Shown here: one piece after another, positions 1 to 8,946 of the stretch | How positions within the stretch are numbered: the stretch's first letter is position 1 | Layout: each line of letters begins with the position of its first letter | Assembly (NCBI GenBank): GCA_045632265.1 | Contig: JAZQWG010000002.1 | Coordinates: forward strand, 1-64,000 | Source of the DNA: Scatosoma sp045632265 | Lineage (GTDB): Bacteria > Bacillota > Clostridia > Christensenellales > Borkfalkiaceae | Direction: 5' to 3' | Length of the DNA: 64,000 nucleotides | Translations under genes and position numbers: made by a program | Notes under the pieces: model-generated | Seen by the model: only the letters and a program-made list of their open reading frames with translations | Told to the model about the DNA's origin: nothing | Database searches by the model: none

Positions 1-1176
1 AACCGCCTTACCAATATCGTGGAGCAAGCCCGCGCGTTTAGCAAAGTTTACGTCCAAACCAAGTTCCGCTGCCATTTGACCTGCAAGCGTAGCTACTTCA
101 ATCGAGTGCTTGTACACGTTTTGACCATAACTCGTTCTAAATTTCAAACGACCAATCAACTTGATAAGTTCGGGGTGCAAGCCGAAGATACCTGCTTCAA
201 ACACCGCCGCTTCGCCCGCTTCTTTGATTTGTTGATCCATTTCACGAGAAACTTTTTCAACCGTTTCTTCAATTCTTGCGGGGTGAATTCTACCGTCGTT
301 GATAAGTTTTTCAAGCGACAATCTTGCAATTTCACGACGAACGGGATCGAAGCCCGAAAGAATAACCACTTCGGGAGTGTCGTCGATGATAAGTTCAATA
401 CCCGTAGCGTTTTCAAGCGCACGAATATTTCTACCTTCTCTACCGATGATACGAGCTTTCATATCGTCGCTGGGCAAAGGAACAACCGATACGGTGATTT
501 CCGATGCTTGGTCAGCCGCGCATTTTTGGATTGCCAAAGCGACAATCTTCTTTGCGTTGATATCCGCCTCGTCTTTTGCTTGCTGTTCCATGTTGCGAAC
601 TTGCATAGCAACGTCGTGGCGAGCCGTGTCGAGAATTTCTTCAATAAGCAATTTCTTTGCTTCGTCACGGGTGAGTTGGGAAACTTTTTCAAGTTCTTGA
701 ATCATAAGTTCGTGTTGACCGTCAAGTTTTTCTTGCAACGCACGTACTTCTTCTTCCTTTTTGAAAAGGTTTTCCTTTTGTTGTTCGAGCGCTTCCGTCT
801 TCTTATCAAGCGCGTCTTCCTTTTGGGTAAGACGTTGTTCCATACGTTGGATTTCCGCTCTCTTTTCTTTCGTATCGCGTTCGAATTCGTTTCTTAATTT
901 TAAATCCTGTTCCTTGGCTTCAAGCAAAGCTTCTTTCAAAGCTCGTTTGCTTTCTTCTTTGCCTTGGGCTTTAATTTTTTCCGCTTCCGCAACCGCTTCT
1001 TCAACAATTTTGCGTTGTTGTTCTTTTGCCGTGCCCACTTTTTTATCCGTGGATACCTTATATATAAACAACGCAAGAGCTGCGCCGACTACGATTGCAA
1101 CGATGGGGAAGACAATTCCCGCCCACATAGGCAACGTTTTAGTGAGAAACAGGAAACTCAAATTAACGTTGTGCAT
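1..1176 (-). CDS. rny: Ribonuclease Y, C-terminus cut by window edge
   Basis: Membrane-anchored endoribonuclease that starts mRNA decay in Firmicutes. The visible 392 codons show an N-terminal membrane helix (about residues 17-42), a long charged coiled coil (about 45-210), a KH RNA-binding domain containing IIGREGRNIRALE, and the beginning of the HD phosphohydrolase domain with the LLHDIGKA motif at the very edge of the window. RNase Y is normally about 510-520 residues, so roughly the last quarter lies outside. The start ATG at 1176 is preceded by a perfect AGGAGG at 1184-1189. It has its own promoter and follows recA, the common clostridial order. The identification rests on the combination of TM, coiled coil, KH and HD and is secure. 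Confidence 0.95.
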   Translation of the reverse strand, partial: MHNVNLSFLFLTKTLPMWAGIVFPIVAIVVGAALALFIYKVSTDKKVGTAKEQQRKIVEEAVAEAEKIKAQGKEESKRALKEALLEAKEQDLKLRNEFERDTKEKRAEIQRMEQRLTQKEDALDKKTEALEQQKENLFKKEEEVRALQEKLDGQHELMIQELEKVSQLTRDEAKKLLIEEILDTARHDVAMQVRNMEQQAKDEADINAKKIVALAIQKCAADQASEITVSVVPLPSDDMKARIIGREGRNIRALENATGIELIIDDTPEVVILSGFDPVRREIARLSLEKLINDGRIHPARIEETVEKVSREMDQQIKEAGEAAVFEAGIFGLHPELIKLIGRLKFRTSYGQNVYKHSIEVATLAGQMAAELGLDVNFAKRAGLLHDIGKAV

Positions 1177-1269
1177 TTTTGTGCCTCCTGTATTAAAATT
1201 ATATTGATAAATCGAGTATTTTTAACAAGTTATAAACAACTTGAATTACAATTTCTTTCTATCAATACT

Positions 1270-1298
1270 ATTTTACAATATCTTGAAGAAAAAGTCAA
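1270..1298 (-). promoter_or_regulatory. Sigma-A-type promoter of rny
   Basis: Minus strand: -35 TTGACT at 1293-1298, 17-nt spacer, -10 TAAAAT at 1270-1275. It lies after the recA terminator and gives rny a roughly 85-nt leader. Confidence 0.8.
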
Positions 1299-1343
1299 TG
1301 GTTTGAGCAAAAATAGTTGTCCAAAGCCCGTATAATTTTCCAC

Positions 1344-1379
1344 AAAAAATGCGAGAGTGCATACATGCCTCCCGCATTT
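1344..1379 (-). terminator. Rho-independent terminator after recA
   Basis: Inverted repeat with an 11-bp stem (AAATGCGGGAG paired with CTCTCGCATTT, one G-U), followed by T residues on the minus strand. It sits 15-50 nt after the recA stop and separates recA from the rny promoter. Confidence 0.8.
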
Positions 1380-1393
1380 CCTATTTTTAATTA

Positions 1394-2425
1394 TTATTCG
1401 TCTTCACCGTCAACGATATCTTTGCCGCCTTTTGCCGCTTCACGAATCTTTTCTTCGATTTCCGCTTTAATATCGGGGTTTTCTTTCAAGAACAAGCGCA
1501 TTTTTTCCTTGCCTTGCGCAATTTTATTGCCGTTGTAGCTGAAGAACGAGCCGCTCTTGCCGATGATATCGAATTGAACGCCCATATCCATAATGCAGCC
1601 TTCTTGCGAAATACCTTCGCCAAAGACGATGTCGAATTCCGCTTGACGGAAGGGAGGCGCAAGCTTGTTTTTAACAACTTTTGCCTTCGTTCTATTGCCC
1701 ATTGCGCCGTCAGCGTCTTTCAAAGTATCCGTTCTACGGATATCCAAACGCATACTTGCGTAGAATTTAAGTGCTTTACCACCGGGCGTCGTTTCGGGGC
1801 TGCCGAACATTACGCCCACCTTTTCACGGAGTTGGTTGATAAAGATAACGCACGTTTTCGATTTGTTGACGATTGCCGTCAATTTACGAAGGGCTTGCGA
1901 CATCAATCTTGCTTGCAAACCAACGTGGGAATCACCCATATCCCCTTCAATTTCCGCTTTCGGCGTGAGCGCAGCAACCGAGTCGATAACGATGATGTCC
2001 ACCGCCGAGCTTCTAACGAGCGCATCCGTAATATCCAACGCTTGTTCGCCCGTGTCAGGCTGCGAAACGTACAATTCTTCCAAGTTTACGCCTAATTTCT
2101 TTGCATAAACGGGATCGAGTGCGTGTTCAGCGTCGATGAACGCAGCAACGCCACCCATTTTTTGTGCTTCGGCAATAGCGTGCAACGCTACCGTCGTTTT
2201 ACCCGAGGATTCGGGACCGTAGATTTCGATAATTCTTCCGCGAGGGAAACCGCCTACGCCAAGCGCCAAGTCAAGCGTAAGACAGCCCGACGGGATAACG
2301 TCGATTTCCGTCTTACCTGCTTCGTCGCCCAAACGCATAATAGAGCCTTTGCCGTATTGTTTTTCAATTTGCAAAAGGACTGCGTCCAACGCTTTCATCT
2401 TTTCCGTATTCTTTTCGTTTGCCAT
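1394..2425 (-). CDS. recA: Recombinase RecA
   Basis: ATP-dependent strand-exchange protein for homologous recombination and SOS induction. Full length (343 residues). Walker A GPESSGKT at residues 70-77, the Walker B region VDIIVIDSVAAL, the L2 loop following NQLREKVGVMFG, and an acidic C-terminal tail ending DGEDE are all present. The start is supported by AGGAGA spaced 8 nt from the ATG. It lies 40 bp downstream of cinA and is probably co-transcribed with the ftsK-rimO-pgsA-cinA group. A strong hairpin terminator follows. No LexA-type operator was recognised by eye in the short gap. Confidence 0.98.
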   Translation of the reverse strand: MANEKNTEKMKALDAVLLQIEKQYGKGSIMRLGDEAGKTEIDVIPSGCLTLDLALGVGGFPRGRIIEIYGPESSGKTTVALHAIAEAQKMGGVAAFIDAEHALDPVYAKKLGVNLEELYVSQPDTGEQALDITDALVRSSAVDIIVIDSVAALTPKAEIEGDMGDSHVGLQARLMSQALRKLTAIVNKSKTCVIFINQLREKVGVMFGSPETTPGGKALKFYASMRLDIRRTDTLKDADGAMGNRTKAKVVKNKLAPPFRQAEFDIVFGEGISQEGCIMDMGVQFDIIGKSGSFFSYNGNKIAQGKEKMRLFLKENPDIKAEIEEKIREAAKGGKDIVDGEDE

Positions 2426-2465
2426 GTTATATCTCCTGTTTTATTATTTCCGTATATCAATATTT

Positions 2466-3572
2466 TTACATATTTTTCAGTTGTTTATACGCCAAGAACA
2501 AGGCGTAATTGATTGCTTTTTCCGTAATCTCTTCTCTCGTCCCATCGAACTTATATCGATAGACGTACACGCTTTCTCTCGTGCCTATCGCCACGTAGCA
2601 AAGCCCTACGGGCAACATCGTTCTATCTGTTTTGGGGCCAGCCAACCCCGTCGTTGCAATGGAAATGTCACAATTTCCCGTTGCCATCAAGCCTGCCGCC
2701 ATTTCGTACGCAGTTTGTTCGGACACAGCGCCAAACGATTTCAAGGTGTATTCGTTTACGCCTAATCGTTGCATTTTAGAAAGTTCGTTATACGTATTCA
2801 AGCCTTCAAAATATACTTCGCTTGCGCCCGATACGCCCACGATTTTCTTGGCTATCCCACCGCCCGTAAACGATTCCGCCACGCTTATCTTTCTTAAACG
2901 CAGTTTCAAAAGGTGTACAAGCTGTTGCGCCAAAGGCGTATCGTCCAAAGCGTAAACGCTTTCATCTAAGCCGTCCGCAAACACACGCAGCACGTCGTCG
3001 GCAACCCTTTTAGAAACGTGTTCGTCATACAAAATTTCGATGACGTCCTCGTCAAATTTGCGGGTGTGGAAATAGCGCATCTTTCCCCCGTCAATAGCCT
3101 TTGCTTTGATAAGCAAGTTTTTGACGTGTTGTTCGTTTGCGCCCACCGCACGAATTACCGTCCTATCAAGACGAGTAGCATATTTTCTTTCCAAGTACGG
3201 CACGCAAGTATTTTTTACGTATCCTACGCCGTTTTCCGCTTCGCATGCCGCCACCAAAAACGACGTTTTCTCTTGCGTAGTGAAAATGCCTACGCCGCTT
3301 GCCGTGCCTTGAAAATGTTCTTCCCCTATCAAGGATGACAAAATTGCTTTTGCGTACAACAAATGCGTTTTGCTCGTTATCACGACAAGGTTGTTATACT
3401 CAGCTCTCAAAGCCGAAACAGCCGAGCCAAACTTCTTTTCGTCCGCTTCTATCAAAGTGCGTACTTCGTCAAAGGTACAACCGCCCGTGCGGAAAGCGTA
3501 GATAACCGATTTTACCCCTTCCTCAAAAGCGTTGTTTTTATCGTTGTCCCAAACAAGGCACGCATTTTTCAT
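2466..3572 (-). CDS. cinA: CinA-family protein with nicotinamide-nucleotide amidase domain
   Basis: The C-terminal half (from about residue 205) is the PncC/CinA_C domain, with SVAESFTGGGIAKKI and ATTGLAGPKTDRTMLPVG. In characterised members this domain deamidates NMN to NaMN in pyridine-nucleotide salvage. The first 200 residues occupy the place of the COG1058/MoCF-like domain but show few of its usual motifs, and the whole protein (368 residues) is shorter than the typical ~410. Position between pgsA and recA is the standard clostridial and bacillar synteny, which supports cinA identity despite the divergent N-terminus. Whether the N-terminal domain keeps ADP-ribose pyrophosphatase activity cannot be told from sequence. 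Confidence 0.88.
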   Translation of the reverse strand: MKNACLVWDNDKNNAFEEGVKSVIYAFRTGGCTFDEVRTLIEADEKKFGSAVSALRAEYNNLVVITSKTHLLYAKAILSSLIGEEHFQGTASGVGIFTTQEKTSFLVAACEAENGVGYVKNTCVPYLERKYATRLDRTVIRAVGANEQHVKNLLIKAKAIDGGKMRYFHTRKFDEDVIEILYDEHVSKRVADDVLRVFADGLDESVYALDDTPLAQQLVHLLKLRLRKISVAESFTGGGIAKKIVGVSGASEVYFEGLNTYNELSKMQRLGVNEYTLKSFGAVSEQTAYEMAAGLMATGNCDISIATTGLAGPKTDRTMLPVGLCYVAIGTRESVYVYRYKFDGTREEITEKAINYALFLAYKQLKNM

Positions 3573-3591
3573 ATCTTTCGTAATTCCCTTA

Positions 3592-4206
3592 TCAGTTATT
3601 TTCTTTCAATACGTGCTTATTTTTCAATACGTACGAAATGCCCGAAATAATCGTAAGCACCGTTGCAATCGCAAACAATGCAAAACCTATCCAAGCCAAA
3701 ACTCTGCCCGCCGTAATGCTTGCATAACCGAACATGTCCACCGACAAAATCAAAATGAACACGGCAAAATCTTGACAAGCCGCTTTGTATTTGCCAAGTT
3801 TATCAGCCGCCATAACAAGCCCGCTAACTGCTGCAATTTGACGGAACGCACTGATAATCAATTCTCTTGCAAGAATAATACAAACGCAAATTACCGTCGA
3901 AACGTACAAGGCTTTTGCGGAAACGTTCATACAAGCAAAGAAGCCGTCTTTCAGCGTCAACAACAAAATCATTGCAATGGAAATAAGCACTTTATCCGCA
4001 ATCGGATCAAGGAATTTGCCAAGGTTGGTGACTAAGTTATATTTACGGGCAATTTTGCCGTCTACAAAATCGGTGAGCGCCGCAATTGCAAAGATGATTG
4101 CCGCAATGCCATAGTTAAAAGGAAGCACCCCGTCAAGGAAGAATACCGCCACAAAAACGGGTATTAAACAAATTCTCGCAAGCGAGATTTTATTAGGTAA
4201 ATTCAT
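3592..4206 (-). CDS. pgsA: CDP-diacylglycerol-glycerol-3-phosphate 3-phosphatidyltransferase
   Basis: Integral membrane enzyme of phosphatidylglycerol synthesis (CDP-DAG + G3P to PGP + CMP). The CDP-alcohol phosphotransferase signature, D-x2-D-G-x2-A-R followed by G-x3-D-x3-D, is intact between residues about 45 and 71 (DFVDGKIARKY, then GKFLDPIAD). Five or so hydrophobic segments span the 204 residues, the usual length. Its ATG overlaps the rimO stop by 4 nt (ATGA), indicating translational coupling. A related CDP-alcohol transferase specificity cannot be excluded from sequence alone, but the synteny with cinA-recA favours PgsA. Confidence 0.93.
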   Translation of the reverse strand: MNLPNKISLARICLIPVFVAVFFLDGVLPFNYGIAAIIFAIAALTDFVDGKIARKYNLVTNLGKFLDPIADKVLISIAMILLLTLKDGFFACMNVSAKALYVSTVICVCIILARELIISAFRQIAAVSGLVMAADKLGKYKAACQDFAVFILILSVDMFGYASITAGRVLAWIGFALFAIATVLTIISGISYVLKNKHVLKENN

Positions 4207-5534
4207 AAGTCAAAATCCTCCGTTTTGCCGTACAAATCGTAATTTTCCGCACGGGTAATTTCTATTTCGTATCTTTCCCCTTGCATTGCCTCTACGGCGT
4301 TGAAATATATTTTGCCGTCAATGTCGGGCGCGTTGAAATACGCTCTACCCACAAAACAGCCTTTGTCGTAATCAATTCCGTCGCAAAGCACTTCTATCTT
4401 CTTGCCAACGAAACCGTCCATAATTTCTTTTGCAACCTTTGCTTGCGCCTCGTACAACGCACGCACGCGGCGTTGTTTCGTCTTATGGTGCACTTGCCCT
4501 TTTAAGCGATATGCGCCCGTATCCGGCTCTCTCGAATAGGCAAAGAAACCGCAGTTGAAAAGTTTTGCCCTATTGATAAAATCGAGCATGCTTTCAAATT
4601 CTTCTTCCGTTTCCGTAGGAAAACCGCTGATAAACGTCGAACGAATAGCAATTTCGGGAATACGTGCACGCAATTTTTCAATCAGCGCCAAATATCCCGC
4701 TCTCTTGCCCTTTCGATTCATGAGTTTAAGAACTCGATCTTCCGAATGCTGCAATGGAATATCCACGTATTTAAGTACCTTATCGTTGGTGGCAATTTCT
4801 TCAATTAGCGCATCGCTAATCACGTCGGGATAGCAATAGAGCAAGCGAATTTTTTGGATATTGTCAAGTTTGGAAAGCGCTTTAATCAACGCCACGAAAC
4901 GGTTTTCGCCATACAAATCTTCGCCGTATCTCGTCGTGTCTTGCGCCACCAAAATAAGTTCGGAAATGTCGCCAAGGCTTTCCGCTTCTTCAAGCAGCTT
5001 TTCCATAGGATAAGAACGATATTTGCCACGAATTTTAGGAATTAAACAATAGGTGCAATGGTTGTAGCAACCGTCCGCAATCTTCAAATACGCAACGTGT
5101 TCGTCCGTCGTAAGCACTCGGGACAACGAATATTCGTCTTTCCCTTTACCTACGTAATTTTGACGAGTGCCGCTTGCGTACGATTTTTCAAGCGCTTCAA
5201 AAATTTTATCATAATCGCTGATACCCAAAAAGACATCCGCCTCATCAAGGGGCAAATACAGCTCGTCGATAAATTTTTGGGGAAGGCAACCTGTCACAAC
5301 TATTTTTTCCAAGTTCCCCTTTTTATAATCCGCACACTCTAACACGGTTTCAATCGCTTCTTCTCTTGCCGATTGCAAAAAGGCGCAGGTGTTGACGATG
5401 ACGATTTGCGCTTTGGACAAATCGTCCGTCGTCTTACAGCCTTTGTCTTTCAATAAGCCTAAAAGCTTTTCCGTATCGACACGGTTTTTATCGCAACCAA
5501 GCGATATTACACCGAACAACTTCTTCGATAACAT
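4203..5534 (-). CDS. rimO: Ribosomal protein uS12 methylthiotransferase RimO
   Basis: Radical-SAM methylthiotransferase that modifies an aspartate of ribosomal protein uS12. Order of domains: N-terminal UPF0004 domain with the SLGCDKNRVDTE motif (about residues 11-22) and two further cluster cysteines (VNTCAF, TGCLPQ), the radical SAM CxxxCxxC (CYNHCTYC, about 157-164), and a C-terminal TRAM domain. At 443 residues it is full length. NRVDTE and the lack of tRNA-type MiaB features favour RimO over MiaB. It overlaps pgsA by 4 nt. Upstream, TATACT- and TTGTCA-like elements (about 5555-5580) might form a weak promoter, but their spacing is imperfect. Confidence 0.95.
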   Translation of the reverse strand: MLSKKLFGVISLGCDKNRVDTEKLLGLLKDKGCKTTDDLSKAQIVIVNTCAFLQSAREEAIETVLECADYKKGNLEKIVVTGCLPQKFIDELYLPLDEADVFLGISDYDKIFEALEKSYASGTRQNYVGKGKDEYSLSRVLTTDEHVAYLKIADGCYNHCTYCLIPKIRGKYRSYPMEKLLEEAESLGDISELILVAQDTTRYGEDLYGENRFVALIKALSKLDNIQKIRLLYCYPDVISDALIEEIATNDKVLKYVDIPLQHSEDRVLKLMNRKGKRAGYLALIEKLRARIPEIAIRSTFISGFPTETEEEFESMLDFINRAKLFNCGFFAYSREPDTGAYRLKGQVHHKTKQRRVRALYEAQAKVAKEIMDGFVGKKIEVLCDGIDYDKGCFVGRAYFNAPDIDGKIYFNAVEAMQGERYEIEITRAENYDLYGKTEDFDL

Positions 5535-5611
5535 TTTTCACCTTCGATATACAGTATAACATAGATAATATGACAACCGTATGCCTGTTTTATAAACTTT
5601 TTTGATAATTT

Positions 5612-8600
5612 TTATAATGCGCCGTATTTGCTTTCAAATTCTTCTTTGCTAATAAGCACTTTACGGGCTTTTGCGCCTTCAAAGCTGGAAATGTAGCCCA
5701 TTTCTTCCATCCATTCTACGATTTTGCCCGCCTTATTATAGCCTATCGAGCATTTTCTTTGAATCAAGGAAATAGACGCGCTGTTGCTCATGATAACGAA
5801 ACGAAGCGCATCGATATATACGGGCTCAACTTCGTCGCCATCGCCAAACGATTCGCCACTTGCACCACCGCCACGTGCGTTGTTGATATACGCCGTTGCC
5901 GTTTCATCGTAGTAGGCTTCGTTATGCGATTTGATATAGTTGACGATACGTTGAGAATCTTCCGCTGAAATGAACGCACTTTGTACGCGAACGGGAGTGT
6001 TGATGCCTTGCATGGTGTACAAGAAGTCGCCTTTACCAAGCAATTTTTGCGCGCCCGTTTGATCGAGAATAACGCGAGAGTCTACGTCCGTTGCTACGGC
6101 AAATGCGATACGGGTTGCCAAGTTGCTCTTGATAACGCCCGTGATAACGTCCGTCGAAGGGCGTTGGGTTGCAACGACAAGATGAATGCCCGCCGCACGC
6201 GCTTTTTGCGTCAAGTTTTGAATTTTATCTTCGATATCTTTCTTTGCCGCAAGCATCAAATCGGCAAGCTCGTCGATGATAATGACAATCTTAGGCAAGC
6301 GTTCCGCTTTTTCAACGTGCGTATTGTACTGGTCAAGGTTGACAACGTACGTCCCAGAACGGCTCATTTGTTCAAACAAACCATAGCGACGGTTCATTTC
6401 GCCGATAGCCCAGTTCAAGCTTTGCACCGCTTTAGGCGCTTCCGTAATAATTTCGTTGATCATCAAGTGCGGAAGGTTGTTATACAACACGAATTCCGTT
6501 TTCTTGGGGTCAATCAAAATCAAACGCAATTCTTCGGGCGAGTACTTATAAATCAAGCTGATAATAAGCGAGCCCAAGAACACACTCTTACCCGAGCCGG
6601 ACGAACCAGCAACGAGCATGTGAATCATTTTAGAAATATCGCCGTACACTTTTCTATTGCCCGCATCTTTACCCATCGCAAACATGATGGACGAAGATTT
6701 TGCATTGACGAACGTATCGCCCGAAAGCATACTGCCAAGTTGCACGAATTGTCTTTCCTTGTTGGGAACTTCAATGCTGACTACGCCGTCTTCATAGTTG
6801 GGATAGATATTTACCCCACTCGAGCACAATGCAATAGCAATCGATCTATCAAGCGCAACGACCTTTTGAGGTGGAATGTTGCGGGGAACGGTGACGTTAT
6901 AACGGGTGACCGTAGGACCGAACGTCGTCGATGCGATGGTTGCACCGCTTACCTTAAACGTTTCAAGCGTTTCCAAGATATTTTGCTTGGTGAGTTCTAC
7001 TTCTTCGGGGTTTAACACCGGCTCAACGTCACGGCAGTCAAAATCGTCCAAGCTCGGTCTTGCATAAGGACGGATAATGCGAGGTTTAGGCGGAGCGGGT
7101 GGCGGCGTGGGTTGCACCGGTTGAACGGGCGTGCTTACCACGGGCGGCGTTTCTTCAATCGGTTTGCTTACCGAGAAACAATCGCTTGCAAGTTCGTTGA
7201 AACGGTTGGTTTCTTCCACTTGCTTGGGCTCGTCCAAAATATCTCTATCGCCTAATCTTCTCGACGTATCGAAATCACCACGAAGCGAATATACGTCGTC
7301 TTCATCGTCGAAAAGGTTTAAGCCGCTGTCTCTATCGCTGTTTCTTTCTTCTTCGATAGGCGTTCTTTCTTCCGCCCTATCAAACATGCTTTCTCTATCG
7401 CCAAAGGTTTCTCTTGCAAACGCCCTATCGCTGTCGCTGTTGCCAAAAATGTTGGGGTTAGACGGCGAGAACAAGTCCATGTTAGAATGGCGGCGGTATT
7501 CCGTTTCGTCCACCTTCGGTTCTTCACGCAAGGAATATTCTTCGCGTTCTTCTCTTACGGAAAGGAACTCGTCCACTCTCGTGTCTTCACGGGAAGGATA
7601 TACGGGAGCAGCTGTTTCTTGAGGCGTTTCCAACGTATAGAGCGGCGAAACGGTTTCGTTTACCTTGGGCGCAACTTCTTGCGCGGGCGCATACGTTTGG
7701 CTGGGTTCCGAACGATCCGTGAATACCATTGCGGGACGTGCGGGCTGTTGATTAACCGCATTTTGATAAGAATCGGTGTACGAATTGAACACGGGCGTAC
7801 CCATATCTTGGGGCGCACGCTTATTTACGTTTGCGTTGGGATCGAAAATAAGATTGCGTTTATAATTTTCCGCCGGCGTAGAACCGAAAAGGAATTCTCG
7901 GCTGTTTTGAAAATTCAATTCTTCTTGCTCGTTAGGATTGTGCATAGCTTCGCTGCGACCAAAAGGTGAGAATGCACTGCTTTGCGCAACCTTTTCTTGC
8001 TTTTCGTCGGAAAGGCTAAAAGCGGGCGTTTGCGTGACGGTCACGTTGCCCAAACCCGTAGGCGTATTGTCTTGCATTTGCACGGGGGTAGGTTCTTCCA
8101 CATGCGTAGGCGTTTGCGCCGTAAACGCTTGCGGTTGCGTTTGTTGGATCGGTTGCATAGGTTGCGAAGAAGCGGTTGCTTGCATAAGCGGAATTTCCAC
8201 GGGTGCAGCGTACTTCGCTTCCTTTGCCACCTTTTGTTTCTTTTCCTTTACTTGCACGCCGTTTTTCCAAGTGACGTATGCAAGATAGCCCAAGAACAAC
8301 GTACATACCGACAAAACGATGATTGCGCCCACTTTGGTGGTTGCGGCAATCAAGGCATATACAAGCAAAGCGCCAACCCAACCGCAAACGGTGATTTTTG
8401 CACCTTCCGTAGCGTTAGGCGCTTTGAAGCATTTTGCAACGAAGCCTTCCAATTCCCAAGCAAACGTTGCCGCCGTATGTATAATCAACGCAAGGCAAAC
8501 TGCGCCAACGACTAAAAACGTCATTGCCTTTCTATTTTTGATGAAACGCTTACCAAACAAGCCCATAGCGCAAGCGTAAAATGCGCCAAGGAACAAAGGA

Positions 8601-8806
8601 TAGGCACAAACCCCGAAAACGCCGATAAGAAAATCGAAAATCGTTGCGCCGATAACTGCGCCGAAAATCAATTCGTTCGTGCACAACACCAAAAAAGCGA
8701 GCGCCGAAAACAATGCACCGACAGCGCAAAGGCTCTCTTTGGTGACTAATTTCATCTCTGTTTTATTTGCTTTAGTTTTTTGTTGTTTTTCTTCTCTCTT
8801 TTTCAA
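5612..8806 (-). CDS. ftsK: DNA translocase FtsK/SpoIIIE
   Basis: Septum-located hexameric DNA pump that clears chromosome DNA at division (or moves it into the prespore in SpoIIIE). I place the start at TTG 8806 because a perfect AGGAGG lies 8 nt upstream (8815-8820) and a consensus promoter just beyond; the frame is open 53 codons further up but without a ribosome site. The 1064-residue product has about four N-terminal membrane helices, a long Q/P- and acidic-rich linker (about residues 200-640), the RecA-like motor with Walker A GSSGSGKS and IDPKKTEF, and a C-terminal winged-helix gamma domain (SLIQRKCSIGYNKAGKIVEWME) that reads KOPS/SRS sites. No visible neighbour settles whether the cell sporulates. 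Confidence 0.96.
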   Translation of the reverse strand: MKKREEKQQKTKANKTEMKLVTKESLCAVGALFSALAFLVLCTNELIFGAVIGATIFDFLIGVFGVCAYPLFLGAFYACAMGLFGKRFIKNRKAMTFLVVGAVCLALIIHTAATFAWELEGFVAKCFKAPNATEGAKITVCGWVGALLVYALIAATTKVGAIIVLSVCTLFLGYLAYVTWKNGVQVKEKKQKVAKEAKYAAPVEIPLMQATASSQPMQPIQQTQPQAFTAQTPTHVEEPTPVQMQDNTPTGLGNVTVTQTPAFSLSDEKQEKVAQSSAFSPFGRSEAMHNPNEQEELNFQNSREFLFGSTPAENYKRNLIFDPNANVNKRAPQDMGTPVFNSYTDSYQNAVNQQPARPAMVFTDRSEPSQTYAPAQEVAPKVNETVSPLYTLETPQETAAPVYPSREDTRVDEFLSVREEREEYSLREEPKVDETEYRRHSNMDLFSPSNPNIFGNSDSDRAFARETFGDRESMFDRAEERTPIEEERNSDRDSGLNLFDDEDDVYSLRGDFDTSRRLGDRDILDEPKQVEETNRFNELASDCFSVSKPIEETPPVVSTPVQPVQPTPPPAPPKPRIIRPYARPSLDDFDCRDVEPVLNPEEVELTKQNILETLETFKVSGATIASTTFGPTVTRYNVTVPRNIPPQKVVALDRSIAIALCSSGVNIYPNYEDGVVSIEVPNKERQFVQLGSMLSGDTFVNAKSSSIMFAMGKDAGNRKVYGDISKMIHMLVAGSSGSGKSVFLGSLIISLIYKYSPEELRLILIDPKKTEFVLYNNLPHLMINEIITEAPKAVQSLNWAIGEMNRRYGLFEQMSRSGTYVVNLDQYNTHVEKAERLPKIVIIIDELADLMLAAKKDIEDKIQNLTQKARAAGIHLVVATQRPSTDVITGVIKSNLATRIAFAVATDVDSRVILDQTGAQKLLGKGDFLYTMQGINTPVRVQSAFISAEDSQRIVNYIKSHNEAYYDETATAYINNARGGGASGESFGDGDEVEPVYIDALRFVIMSNSASISLIQRKCSIGYNKAGKIVEWMEEMGYISSFEGAKARKVLISKEEFESKYGAL

Positions 8807-8834
8807 AGGAATATCCTCCTGTTTATACCTTATT

Positions 8835-8863
8835 ATTATAACATTTTTTTTTGCAATTATCAA
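8835..8863 (-). promoter_or_regulatory. Sigma-A-type promoter of ftsK operon
   Basis: Minus strand: -35 TTGATA at 8858-8863, 17-nt spacer, perfect -10 TATAAT at 8835-8840. It drives ftsK and probably rimO-pgsA-cinA-recA, since no terminator is seen before the one after recA. Confidence 0.85.
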
Positions 8864-8872
8864 TAGTTTGAA

Positions 8873-8928
8873 AGAAAAAAAACGGGCGCTTGAACGAGTT
8901 TTTTTCATTTTCTCGCCCCTTCGCCCGT
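8873..8928 (-). terminator. Rho-independent terminator after murC
   Basis: ACGGGCG (8922-8928 read on the minus strand) pairs with CGCCCGT (8882-8888), with an inner CGAG/CTCG stem, then a run of eight T on the minus strand. Confidence 0.8.
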
Positions 8929-8946
8929 AGTTATATTTATATTTTC

